64,000 nucleotides of DNA. Origin: Arenicola marina. Its lineage: Eukaryota > Annelida > Polychaeta > Arenicolidae. Made by a program: the position numbers and the translations under genes. The stretch spans positions 16,189,574-16,253,573 of the forward strand of contig OZ025248.1 in assembly GCA_964019135.1 (NCBI GenBank), read 5' to 3'. Under the pieces are notes generated by a model. That model did no database searches, had not been told where the DNA came from, and saw only the letters and a program-made list of their open reading frames with translations. Below are positions 29,588-42,995 of the stretch, piece after piece; position 1 is the stretch's first letter, and every line of letters starts with the position of its first letter.

Positions 29588-32500
29588 CCCTCGGCACGCT
29601 ACAGTTTGGTGACAGCGGTGGGATTTAGCTGCACACCCCTCGGCACTCTACAGTTTGGTGACAGCGGTGGGATTTAGCTGCATACACCCCTCGGCACGCT
29701 ACAGTTTGGGGACAGCGGTGGGATAGAGCTGCATACAACCCTCGGCACGTTACAATTTGGTGACAGCGGTGGGATTTAGCTGCATACATCCCTCGGCACG
29801 CTACAGTTTGGTGACAGCGGTGGGATTTAGCTGCATACACCCCTCGGCAGGCTACAGTTTGGTGACAGCGGTGGGATTTAGCTGCATACATCCCTCGGCA
29901 CGCTACAGTTTGGTGACAGCGGTGGGATTTAGCTGCATACACCCCTCGGCAGGCTACAGTTTGGTGACAGCGGTGGGATAGAGCTGCATACAACACTCGG
30001 CACGCTACAGTTTGGTGACAGCGGTGGGATTTAGCTGCATACACCCCTCGGCACGCTACAGTTTGGTGACAGCGGTGGGATTTAGCTGCATACACCCCTC
30101 GGCATGCTACAGTTTGGTGACAGCGGTGGGATTTAGCTGCATACACCCCTCGGCACGCCACAGTTTGGTGACAGCGGTGGGATTTAGTTGCATACACTCC
30201 TCGGCAGGCTACAGTTTGGTGACGGCGGTGGGATTTAGCTGCATACACCCCTCGGCACGCTACAGTTTGGTGACAGCGGTGGGATTTAGCTGCATACACC
30301 CCTCGGCACGCCACAGTTTGGTGACAGCGTTGAGATTTAGCTGCATACACCCCTCGGCACACTACAGTTTGGTGACAGCGGTGGGATTTAGCTGCATACA
30401 CCCCTCGGCACACTACGGTTTGGTGACAGTGGTGGGATTTAGCTGCATACATCACTCGGCACGCTACAGTTTGGTGACAGCGGTGGGATTTAGCTGCATA
30501 CACCCCTCGGCACGCTACAGTTTGGTGACAGCGGTGGGATTTAGCTGTATACACCCCTCGACACGCTACAGTTTGGTGACAGCAGTGGGATTTAGCTGCA
30601 TACATCCCTCAGCACGCTACAGTTTGGTGACAGCGGTGGGATTTAGCTGCATACACCCCGCGGCACGCTACAGTTTGGTGACAGCGGTGGGATAGAGCTG
30701 CATACAACCCTCGGCACGCTACAATTTGGTGACAGCGGTGGGATTTAGCTGCATACACCCGTCGGCACACTACAGTTTGGTGACAGTGGTGGGATTTAGC
30801 TGCATACATCCCTCGGCAGGCTACAGTTTGGTGACGGCGGTGGGATTTAGCTGCATACACCCCTCGGCACGCCACAGTTTGGTGACAGCGTTGGGATTTA
30901 GCTGCATACACCCCTCGGCACACTACAGTGTGGTGACAGCGGTGGGATTTAGCTGCATACACCCCTCGGCACACTACAGTTTGGTGACAGCGGTGGGATT
31001 TACCTACATACACCCCTCGGCACACTATAGTTTGGTGACGGCGGTGGGATTTAGCTGCATACACCCCGCGGCACGCTACAGTTTGGTGACAGCGGTGGGA
31101 TTTAGCTGCATACACCCCGCTGCAGGCTACAGTTTGGTGACAGCGGTGGGATAGAGCTGCATACAACCCTCGGCAGGCTACAGTTTGGTGACAGCGGTGG
31201 GATAGAGCTGCATACAACACTCGGCACGCTACAGTTTGGTGACAGCGGTGGGATTTAGCTGCATACACCCCTCGGCACGCTACAGTTTGGTGACAGCGGT
31301 GGGATTTAGCGGCATACACCCCTTGGCACGCTACCGTTTGGTGACAGCGGTGGGATTTAGCTGCATACACCCCTCGGCACGCTACAGTTTGGTGACAGCG
31401 GTGGGATTTAGCTGCATACACCCCTCGGCAGGCTACAGTTTGGTGACGGCGGTGGGATTTAGCTGCATACACCCCTCGGCACGCCACAGTTTGGTGACAG
31501 CGTTGGGATTTAGCTGCATACACCCCTCGGCACACTACAGTGTGGTGACAGCGGTGGGATTTAGCTGCATACACCCCTCGGCACACTACAGTTTGGTGAC
31601 AGCGGTGGGATTTACCTACATACACCCCTCGGCACACTATAGTTTGGTGACGGCGGTGGGATTTAGCTGCATACACCCCGCGGCACGCTACAGTTTGGTG
31701 ACAGCGGTGGGATTTAGCTGCATACACCCCGCTGCAGGCTACAGTTTGGTGACAGCGGTGGGATAGAGCTGCATACAACCCTCGGCAGGCTACAGTTTGG
31801 TGACAGCGGTGGGATAGAGCTGCATACAACACTCGGCACGCTACAGTTTGGTGACAGCGGTGGGATTTAGCTGCATACACCCCTCGGCACGCTACAGTTT
31901 GGTGACAGCGGTGGGATTTAGCGGCATACACCCCTTGGCACGCTACCGTTTGGTGACAGCGGTGGGATTTAGCTGCATACACCCCTCGGCACGCTACAGT
32001 TTGGTGACAGCGGTGGGATTTAGCTGCATACGCCCCTCGGCACGCTACAGTTTTGTGACAGCGGTGGGATTTAGTTGCATACACTCCTCGGCAGGCTACA
32101 GTTTGGTGACAGCGGTGGGATTTAGCTGCATACACCCCTCGGCACGCTACAGTTTGGTGACAGCGGTGGGATTTAGCTGCATACACCCCGCGGCACGCTA
32201 CAGTTTGGCGAGAGGGGTGGGATTTAGCTGCATACACCCCTCGGCACGCTACAGTTTGGTGACAGCGGTGGGATTTAGCTGCACACCCCTCGGCACTCTA
32301 CAGTTTGGTGACAGCGGTGGGATTTAGCTGCATACACCCCTCGGCAGGCTACAGTTTGGTGACAGCGGTGGGATAGAGCTGCATACAACCCTCGGCACGT
32401 TACAATTTGGTGACAGCGGTGGGATTTAGCTGCATACATCCCTCGGCACGCTACAGTTTGGTGACAGCGGTGGGATTTAGCTGCATACACCCCTCGGCAG

Positions 32501-34053
32501 GCTACAGTTTGGTGACAGCGGTGGGATTTAGCTGCATACATCCCTCGGCACACTATAGTTTGGTGACGGCGGTGGGATTTAGCTGCATACACCCCGCGGC
32601 ACGCTACAGTTTGGTGACAGCGGTGGGATTTAGCTGCATACACCCCGCTGCAGGCTACAGTTTGGTGACAGCGGTGGGATAGAGCTGCATACAACCCTCG
32701 GCAGGCTACAGTTTGGTGACAGCGGTGGGATAGAGCTGCATACAACCCTCGGCACGCTACAGTTTGGTGACAGCGGTGGGATTTAGCTGCATACACCCCT
32801 CGGCACGCTACAGTTTGGTGACAGCGGTGGGATTTAGCGGCATACACCCCTTGGCACGCTACCGTTTGGTGACAGCGGTGGGATTTAGCTGCATACACCC
32901 CTCGGCACGCTACAGTTTGGTGACAGCGGTGGGATTTAGCTGCATACACCCCTCGGCAGGCTACAGTTTGGTGACGGCGGTGGGATTTAGCTGCATACAC
33001 CCCTCGGCACGCCACAGTTTGGTGACAGCCTTGGGATTTAGCTGCATACACCCCTCGGCACACTACAGTGTGGTGACAGCGGTGGGATTTAGCTGCATAC
33101 ACCCCTCGGCACACTACAGTTTGGTGACAGCGGTGGGATTTAGCTACATACACCCCTCGGCACACTATAGTTTGGTGACGGCGGTGGGATTTAGCTGCAT
33201 ACACCCCGCGGCACGCTACAGTTTGGTGACAGCGGTGGGATTTAGCTGCATACACCCCGCTGCAGGCTACAGTTTGGTGACAGCGGTGGGATAGAGCTGC
33301 ATACAACCCTCGGCAGGCTACAGTTTGGTGACAGCGGTGGGATAGAGCTGCATACAACACTCGGCACGCTACAGTTTGGTGACAGCGGTGGGATTTAGCT
33401 GCATACACCCCTCGGCACGCTACAGTTTGGTGACAGCGGTGGGATTTAGCGGCATACACCCCTTGGCACGCTACCGTTTGGTGACAGCGGTGGGATTTAG
33501 CTGCATACACCCCTCGGCACGCCACAGTTTGGTGACAGCGTTGAGATTTAGCTGCATACACCCCTCGGCACACTACAGTTTGATGACAGCGGTGGGATTT
33601 AGCTGCATACACCCCTCGGCACACTATAGTTTGGTGACGGCGGTGGGAGTTAGCTGCATACACCCCGCGGCACGCTACAGTTTGGCGACAGCGGTCTGAT
33701 TTGGCTGCATACACCCCGCGGCACGCTACAGTTTGGTGACAGCGGTGGGATTTAGCTGCATACACCCCGCTGCAGGCTACAGTTTGGTGACAGCGGTGGG
33801 ATAGAGCTGCATACAACCCTCGGCAGGCTACAGTTTGGTGACAGCGGTGGGATAGAGCTGCACACAACACTCGGCACGCTACAGTTTGGTGACAGCGGTG
33901 GGATTTAGCTGCATACACCCCTCGGCACGCTACCGTTTGGTGACAGCGGTGGGATTTAGCTGCATACACCCCTCGGCAGGCTACAGTTTGGTGACAGCGG
34001 TGGGATTTAGCTGCATACACCCCTCGGCACGCTACAGTTTTGTGACAGCGGTG

Positions 34054-36060
34054 CTATTTACTTGCATACACTCCTCGGCAGGCTACAGTTTGGTGACAGC
34101 GGTGGGATTTAGCTGCATACACCCCTCGGCACGCTACAGTTTGGTGACAGCGGTGGGATTTAGCTGCATACACCCCTCGGCACGCTACAGTTTGGTGACA
34201 GCGCTGGGATTTAGCTGCGTACACCCCTCGGCACACTACAGTTTGGTGACAGCGATGGGATTTAGCTGCATACACCCCTCGGCACGCTACAGTTTGGTGA
34301 CAGCGGTGGGATTTAGCTGCATACACCCCTCGGCACGCTACAGTTTGGCGACAGCGGTGGGATTTAGCTGCATACACCCCTCGGCACGCTACAGTTTGGT
34401 GACAGCGCTGGGATTTAGCTGCATACACCCCTCGGCAGGCTACAGTTTGGTGACAGCGGTGGGATAGAGCTGCATACAACCCTCGGCACGCTACAGTTTG
34501 GTGACAGCGGTGGGATTTAGCTGCATACACCCCTCGGCACGCTACAGTTTGGTGACAGCGGTGGGATTTAGCTGCATACACCCCTCGGCACGCTACAGTT
34601 TGGTGACAGCGGTGGGATTTAGCTGCATACACCCCTCGGCACGCTACAGTTTGGTGACAGCGGTGGGATTTAGCTGTATACACCCCTCGACACGCTACAG
34701 TTTGGTGACAGCAGTGGGATTTAGCTGCATACATCCCTCGGCACGCTACAGTTTGGTGACAGCGGTGGGATTTAGCTGCATACACCCCTCGGCACGCTAC
34801 AGTTTGGTGACAGCGGTGGGATAGAGCTGCATACAACCCTCGGCACGCTGCAATTTGGTGACAGCGGTGGGATTTAGCTGCATACACCCCTCGGCACACT
34901 ACGGTTTGGTGACAGTGGTGGGATTTAGCTGCATACATCCCTCGGCACGCTACAGTTTGGTGACAGCGGTGGGATTTAGCTGCATACACCCCTCGGCACG
35001 CTACAGTTTTGTGACAGCGGTGCTATTTACTTGCATACACTCCTCGGCAGGCTACAGTTTGGTGACAGCGGTGGGATTTAGCTGCATACACCCCTCGGCA
35101 CGCTACAGTTTGGTGACAGCGGTGGGATTTAGCTGCATACACCCCTCGGCACGCTACAGTTTGGTGACAGCGCTGGGATTTAGCTGCGTACACCCCTCGG
35201 CACACTACAGTTTGGTGACAGCGATGGGATTTAGCTGCATACACCCCTCGGCACGCTACAGTTTGGTGACAGCGGTGGGATTTAGCTGCATACACCCCTC
35301 GGCACGCTACAGTTTGGCGACAGCGGTGGGATTTAGCTGCATACACCCCTCGGCACGCTACAGTTTGGTGACAGCGCTGGGATTTAGCTGCATACACCCC
35401 TCGGCAGGCTACAGTTTGGTGACAGCGGTGGGATAGAGCTGCATACAACCCTCGGCACGCTACAGTTTGGTGACAGCGGTGGGATTTAGCTGCATACACC
35501 CCTCGGCACGCTACAGTTTGGTGACAGCGGTGGGATTTAGCTGCATACACCCCTCGGCACGCTACAGTTTGGTGACAGCGGTGGGATTTAGCTGCATACA
35601 CCCCTCGGCACGCTACAGTTTGGTGACAGCGGTGGGATTTAGCTGTATACACCCCTCGACACGCTACAGTTTGGTGACAGCAGTGGGATTTAGCTGCATA
35701 CATCCCTCGGCACGCTACAGTTTGGTGACAGCGGTGGGATTTAGCTGCATACACCCCTCGGCACGCTACAGTTTGGTGACAGCGGTGGGATAGAGCTGCA
35801 TACAACCCTCGGCACGCTGCAATTTGGTGACAGCGGTGGGATTTAGCTGCATACACCCCTCGGCACACTACGGTTTGGTGACAGTGGTGGGATTTAGCTG
35901 CATACATCCCTCGGCACGCTACAGTTTGGTGACAGCGGTGGGATTTAGCTGCATACACCCCTCGGCACGCCACAGTTTGGTGACAGCGGTGGGATTTAGC
36001 TGTATACACCCCTCGACACGCTACAGTTTGGTGACAGCAGTGGGATTTAGCTGCATACAT
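34054..36060. repeat. 19-monomer (969 bp) higher-order repeat, tandem pair
   Basis: The blocks starting at 34,054 and 35,023 repeat the same order of monomer variants with a 969 bp offset. Each begins with the CTATTTACTTGC variant, which introduces a minus-strand stop. A further copy of the same block starts at 37,727, and its 345-codon minus-strand frame reads the same as that of 35,023-36,060. Confidence 0.8.
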
Positions 36061-38767
36061 CCCTCAGCACGCTACAGTTTGGTGACAGCGGTGGGATTTA
36101 GCTGCATACACCCCTCGGCACGCTACAGTTTGGTGACAGCGGTGGGATAGAGCTGCATACAACCCTCGGCACGCCACAATTTGGTGACAGCGGTGGGATT
36201 TAGCTGCATACACCCGTCGGCACACTACAGTTTGGTGACAGTGGTGGGATTTAGCTGCATACATCCCTCGGCAGGCTACAGTTTGGTGACGGCGGTGGGA
36301 TTTAGCTGCATACACCCCTCGGCACGCCACAGTTTGGTGACAGCGTTGGGATTTAGCTGCATACACCCCTCGGCACACTACAGTGTGGTGACAGCGGTGG
36401 GATTTAGCTGCATACACCCCTCGGCACACTACAGTTTGGTGACAGCGGTGGGATTTACCTACATACACCCCTCGGCACACTATAGTTTGGTGACGGCGGT
36501 GGGATTTAGCTGCATACACCCCGCGGCACGCTACAGTTTGGTGACAGCGGTGGGATTTAGCTGCATACACCCCGCTGCAGGCTACAGTTTGGTGACAGCG
36601 GTGGGATAGAGCTGCATACAACCCTCGGCAGGCTACAGTTTGGTGACAGCGGTGGGATAGAGCTGCATACAACACTCGGCACGCTACAGTTTGGTGACAG
36701 CGGTGGGATTTAGCTGCATACACCCCTCGGCACGCTACAGTTTGGTGACAGCGGTGGGATTTAGCGGCATACACCCCTTGGCACGCTACCGTTTGGTGAC
36801 AGCGGTGGGATTTAGCTGCATACACCCCTCGGCACGCTACAGTTTGGTGACAGCGGTGGGATTTAGCTGCATACACCCCTCGGCAGGCTACAGTTTGGTG
36901 ACGGCGGTGGGATTTAGCTGCATACACCCCTCGGCACGCCACAGTTTGGTGACAGCGTTGGGATTTAGCTGCATACACCCCTCGGCACACTACAGTGTGG
37001 TGACAGCGGTGGGATTTAGCTGCATACACCCCTCGGCACACTACAGTTTGGTGACAGCGGTGGGATTTAGCTACATACACCCCTCGGCACACTATAGTTT
37101 GGTGACGGCGGTGGGATTTAGCTGCATACACCCCGCGGCACGCTACAGTTTGGTGACAGCGGTGGGATTTAGCTGCATACACCCCGCTGCAGGCTACAGT
37201 TTGGTGACAGCGGTGGGATAGAGCTGCATACAACCCTCGGCAGGCTACAGTTTGGTGACAGCGGTGGGATAGAGCTGCATACAACACTCGGCACGCTACA
37301 GTTTGGTGACAGCGGTGGGATTTAGCTGCATACACCCCTCGGCACGCTACAGTTTGGTGACAGCGGTGGGATTTAGCGGCATACACCCCTTTGGCACGCT
37401 ACCGTTTGGTGACAGCGGTGGGATTTAGCTGCATACACCCCTCGGCACGCTACAGTTTGGTGACAGCGGTGGGATTTAGCTGCATACACCCCTCGGCACG
37501 CTACAGTTTTGTGACAGCGGTGGGATTTAGTTGCATACACTCCTCGGCAGGCTACAGTTTGGTGACAGCGGTGGGATTTAGCTGCATACACCCCTCGGCA
37601 CGCTACCGTTTGGTGACAGCGGTGGGATTTAGCTGCATACACCCCTCGGCAGGCTACAGTTTGGTGACAGCGGTGGGATTTAGCTGCATACACCCCTCGG
37701 CACGCTACAGTTTTGTGACAGCGGTGCTATTTACTTGCATACACTCCTCGGCAGGCTACAGTTTGGTGACAGCGGTGGGATTTAGCTGCATACACCCCTC
37801 GGCACGCTACAGTTTGGTGACAGCGGTGGGATTTAGCTGCATACACCCCTCGGCACGCTACAGTTTGGTGACAGCGCTGGGATTTAGCTGCGTACACCCC
37901 TCGGCACACTACAGTTTGGTGACAGCGATGGGATTTAGCTGCATACACCCCTCGGCACGCTACAGTTTGGTGACAGCGGTGGGATTTAGCTGCATACACC
38001 CCTCGGCACGCTACAGTTTGGCGACAGCGGTGGGATTTAGCTGCATACACCCCTCGGCACGCTACAGTTTGGTGACAGCGCTGGGATTTAGCTGCATACA
38101 CCCCTCGGCAGGCTACAGTTTGGTGACAGCGGTGGGATAGAGCTGCATACAACCCTCGGCACGCTACAGTTTGGTGACAGCGGTGGGATTTAGCTGCATA
38201 CACCCCTCGGCACGCTACAGTTTGGTGACAGCGGTGGGATTTAGCTGCATACACCCCTCGGCACGCTACAGTTTGGTGACAGCGGTGGGATTTAGCTGCA
38301 TACACCCCTCGGCACGCTACAGTTTGGTGACAGCGGTGGGATTTAGCTGTATACACCCCTCGACACGCTACAGTTTGGTGACAGCAGTGGGATTTAGCTG
38401 CATACATCCCTCGGCACGCTACAGTTTGGTGACAGCGGTGGGATTTAGCTGCATACACCCCTCGGCACGCTACAGTTTGGTGACAGCGGTGGGATAGAGC
38501 TGCATACAACCCTCGGCACGCTGCAATTTGGTGACAGCGGTGGGATTTAGCTGCATACACCCCTCGGCACACTACGGTTTGGTGACAGTGGTGGGATTTA
38601 GCTGCATACATCCCTCGGCACGCTACAGTTTGGTGACAGCGGTGGGATTTAGCTGCATACACCCCTCGGCACGCCACAGTTTGGTGACAGCGGTGGGATT
38701 TAGCTGTATACACCCCTCGACACGCTACAGTTTGGTGACAGCAGTGGGATTTAGCTGCATACATCCC

Positions 38768-41700
38768 TCAGCACGCTACAGTTTGGTGACAGCGGTGGGA
38801 TTTAGCTGCATACACCCCTCGGCACGCTACAGTTTGGTGACAGCGGTGGGATAGAGCTGCATACAACCCTCGGCACGCCACAATTTGGTGACAGCGGTGG
38901 GATTTAGCTGCATACACCCGTCGGCACACTACAGTTTGGTGACAGTGGTGGGATTTAGCTGCATACATCCCTCGGCAGGCTACAGTTTGGTGACGGCGGT
39001 GGGATTTAGCTGCATACACCCCTCGGCACGCCACAGTTTGGTGACAGCGTTGGGATTTAGCTGCATACACCCCTCGGCACACTACAGTGTGGTGACAGCG
39101 GTGGGATTTAGCTGCATACACCCCTCGGCACACTACAGTTTGGTGACAGCGGTGGGATTTACCTACATACACCCCTCGGCACACTATAGTTTGGTGACGG
39201 CGGTGGGATTTAGCTGCATACACCCCGCGGCACGCTACAGTTTGGTGACAGCGGTGGGATTTAGCTGCATACACCCCGCTGCAGGCTACAGTTTGGTGAC
39301 AGCGGTGGGATAGAGCTGCATACAACCCTCGGCGGGCTACAGTTTGGTGACAGCGGTGGGATAGAGCTGCATACAACACTCGGCACGCTACAGTTTGGTG
39401 ACAGCGGTGGGATTTAGCTGCATACACCCCTCGGCACGCTACAGTTTGGTGACAGCGGTGGGATTTAGCGGCATACACCCCTTGGCACGCTACCGTTTGG
39501 TGACAGCGGTGGGATTTAGCTGCATACACCCCTCGGCACGCTACAGTTTGGTGACAGCGGTGGGATTTAGCTGCATACACCCCTCGGCAGGCTACAGTTT
39601 GGTGACGGCGGTGGGATTTAGCTGCATCCACCCCTCGGCACGCCACAGTTTGGTGACAGCGTTGGGATTTAGCTGCATACACCCCTCGGCACACTACAGT
39701 GTGGTGACAGCGGTGGGATTTAGCTGCATACACCCCTCGGCACACTACAGTTTGGTGACAGCGGTGGGATTTAGCTACATACACCCCTCGGCACACTATA
39801 GTTTGGTGACGGCGGTGGGATTTAGCTGCATACACCCCGCGGCACGCTACAGTTTGGTGACAGCGGTGGGATTTAGCTGCATACACCCCGCTGCAGGCTA
39901 CAGTTTGGTGACAGCGGTGGGATAGAGCTGCATACAACCCTCGGCAGGCTACAGTTTGGTGACAGCGGTGGGATAGAGCTGCATACAACACTCGGCACGC
40001 TACAGTTTGGTGACAGCGGTGGGATTTAGCTGCATACACCCCTCGGCACGCTACAGTTTGGTGACAGCGGTGGGATTTAGCGGCATACACCCCTTGGCAC
40101 GCTACCGTTTGGTGACAGCGGTGGGATTTAGCTGCATACACCCCTCGGCACGCTACAGTTTGGTGACAGCGGTGGGATTTAGCTGCATACACCCCTCGGC
40201 ACGCTACAGTTTTGTGACAGCGGTGGGATTTAGTTGCATACACTCCTCGGCAGGCTACAGTTTGGTGACAGCGGTGGGATTTAGCTGCATACACCCCTCG
40301 GCACGCTACAGTTTGGTGACAGCGGTGGGATTTAGCTGCATACACCCCTCGGCACGCTACAGTTTGGTGACAGCGGTGGGATTTAGCTGCATACACCCCT
40401 CGGCACGCTACAGTTTGGTGACAGCGGTGGGATTTAGCTGCATACACCCCGCGGCACGCTACAGTTTGGTGACAGCGGTGGGATTTAGCTGCATACACCC
40501 CGCGGCACGCTACAGTTTGGCGAGAGGGGTGGGATTTAGCTGCATACACCCCTGGGCACGCTACAGTTTGGTGACAGCGGTGGGATTTAGCTGCACACCC
40601 CTCGGCACTCTACAGTTTGGTGACAGCGGTGGGATTTAGCTGCATACACCCCTCGGCAGGCTACAGTTTGGTGACAGCGGTGGGATAGAGCTGCATGCAA
40701 CCCTCGGCACGTTACAATTTGGTGACAGCGGTGGGATTTAGCTGCATACATCCCTCGGCACGCTACAGTTTGGTGACAGCGGTGGGATTTAGCTGCATAC
40801 ACCCCTCGGCAGGCTACAGTTTGGTGACAGCGGTGGGATTTAGCTGCATACATCCCTCGGCACGCTACAGTTTGGTGACAGCGGTGGGATTTAGCTGCAT
40901 ACACCCCTCGGCAGGCTACAGTTTGGTGACAGCGGTGGGATAGAGCTGCATACAACACTCGGCACGCTACAGTTTGGTGACAGCGGTGGGATTTAGCTGC
41001 ATACACCCCTCGGCACGCTACAGTTTGGTGACAGCGGTGGGATTTAGCTGCATACACCCCTCGGCACGCTACAGTTTGGTGACAGCGGTGGGATTTAGCG
41101 GCATACACCCCTCGGCACGCTACAGTTTGGTGACAGCGGTGGGATTTATCTGCATACACCCCTCGGCAGGCTACAGTTTGGTGACAGCGGTGGGATTTAG
41201 CTGCATACACCCCTCGGCATGCTACAGTTTGGTGACAGCGGTGGGATTCAGCTGCATACACCCCTCGGCACGCCACAGTTTGGTGACAGCGGTGGGATTT
41301 AGTTGCATACACTCCTCGGCAGGCTACAGTTTGGTGACGGCGGTGGGATTTAGCTGCATAGACCCTTCGGCACGCTACAGTTTGGTGACAGCGGTGGGAT
41401 TTAGCTGCATACACCCCTCGGCACGCCACAGTTTGGTGACAGCGTTGAGATTTAGCTGCATACACCCCTCGGCACACCACAGTTTGGTGACAGCGGTGGG
41501 ATTTAGCTGCATACACCCCTCGGCACACTATAGTTTGGTGACGGCGGTGGGAGTTAGCTGCATACACCCCGCGGCACGCTACAGTTTGGCGACAGCGGTG
41601 GGATTTGGCTGCATACACCCCGCGGCACGCTACAGTTTGGTGACAGCGGTGGGATTTAGCTGCATACACCCCGCTGCAGGCTACAGTTTGGTGACAGCGG

Positions 41701-42995
41701 TGGGATAGAGCTGCATACAACCCTCGGCAGGCTACAGTTTGGTGACAGCGGTGGGATAGAGCTGCACACAACACTCGGCACGCTACAGTTTGGTGACAGC
41801 GGTGGGATTTAGCTGCATACACCCCTCGGCACGCTACCGTTTGGTGACAGCGGTGGGATTTAGCTGCATACACCCCTCGGCAGGCTACAGTTTGGTGACA
41901 GCGGTGGGATTTAGCTGCATACACCCCTCGGCACGCTACAGTTTTGTGACAGCGGTGGGATTTACTTGCATACACTCCTCGGCAGGCTACAGTTTGGTGA
42001 CAGCGGTGGGATTTAGCTGCATACACCCCTCGGCACGCTACAGTTTGGTGACAGCGGTGGGATTTAGCTGCATACACCCCTGGGCACGCTACAGTTTGGT
42101 GACAGCGGTGGGATTTAGCTGCGTACACCCCTCGGCACACTACAGTTTGGTGACAGCGGTGGGATTTAGCTGCATACACCCCTCGGCACGCTACAGTTTG
42201 GTGACAGCGGTGGGATTTAGCTGCATACACCCCTCGGCACGCTACAGTTTGGCGACAGCGGTGGGATTTAGCTGCGTACACCCCTCGGCACGCTACAGTT
42301 TGCTGACAGCGCTGGGATTTAGCTGCATACACCCCTCGGCAGGCTACAGTTTGGTGACAGCGGTGGGATAGAGCTGCATACAACCCTCGGCACGCTACAG
42401 TTTGGTGACAGCGGTGGGATTTAGCTGCATACACCCCTCGGCACGCTACAGTTTGGTGACAGCGGTGGGATTTAGCTGCATACACCCCTCGGCACGCTAC
42501 AGTTTGGTGACAGCGGTGGGATTTAGCTGCATACACCCCTCGGCACGCTACAGTTTGGTGACAGCGGTGGGATTTAGCTGTATACACCCCTCGACACGCT
42601 ACAGTTTGGTGACAGCAGTGGGATTTAGCTGCATACATCCCTCGGCACGCTACAGTTTGGTGACAGCGGTGGGATTTAGCTGCATACACCCCTCGGCACG
42701 CTACAGTTTGGTGACAGCGGTGGGATAGAGCTGCATACAACCCTCGGCACGCTGCAATTTGGTGACAGCGGTGGGATTTAGCTGCATACACCCCTCGGCA
42801 CATTACGGTTTGGTGACAGTGGTGGGATTTAGCTGCATACATCCCTCGGCACGCTACAGTTTGGTGACAGCGGTGGGATTTAGCTGCATACACCCCTCGG
42901 CACGCTACAGTTTGGTGACAGCGGTGGGATTTAGCTGTATACACCCCTCGACACGCTACAGTTTGGTGACAGCAGTGGGATTTAGCTGCATACAT
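38768..42995. repeat. Large duplicated block inside the satellite, member 2
   Basis: Counterpart of 25,394-29,587, with the two sub-blocks in the opposite linear order: the 593-codon block comes first, then the 802-codon block. Orientation is the same. Confidence 0.75.
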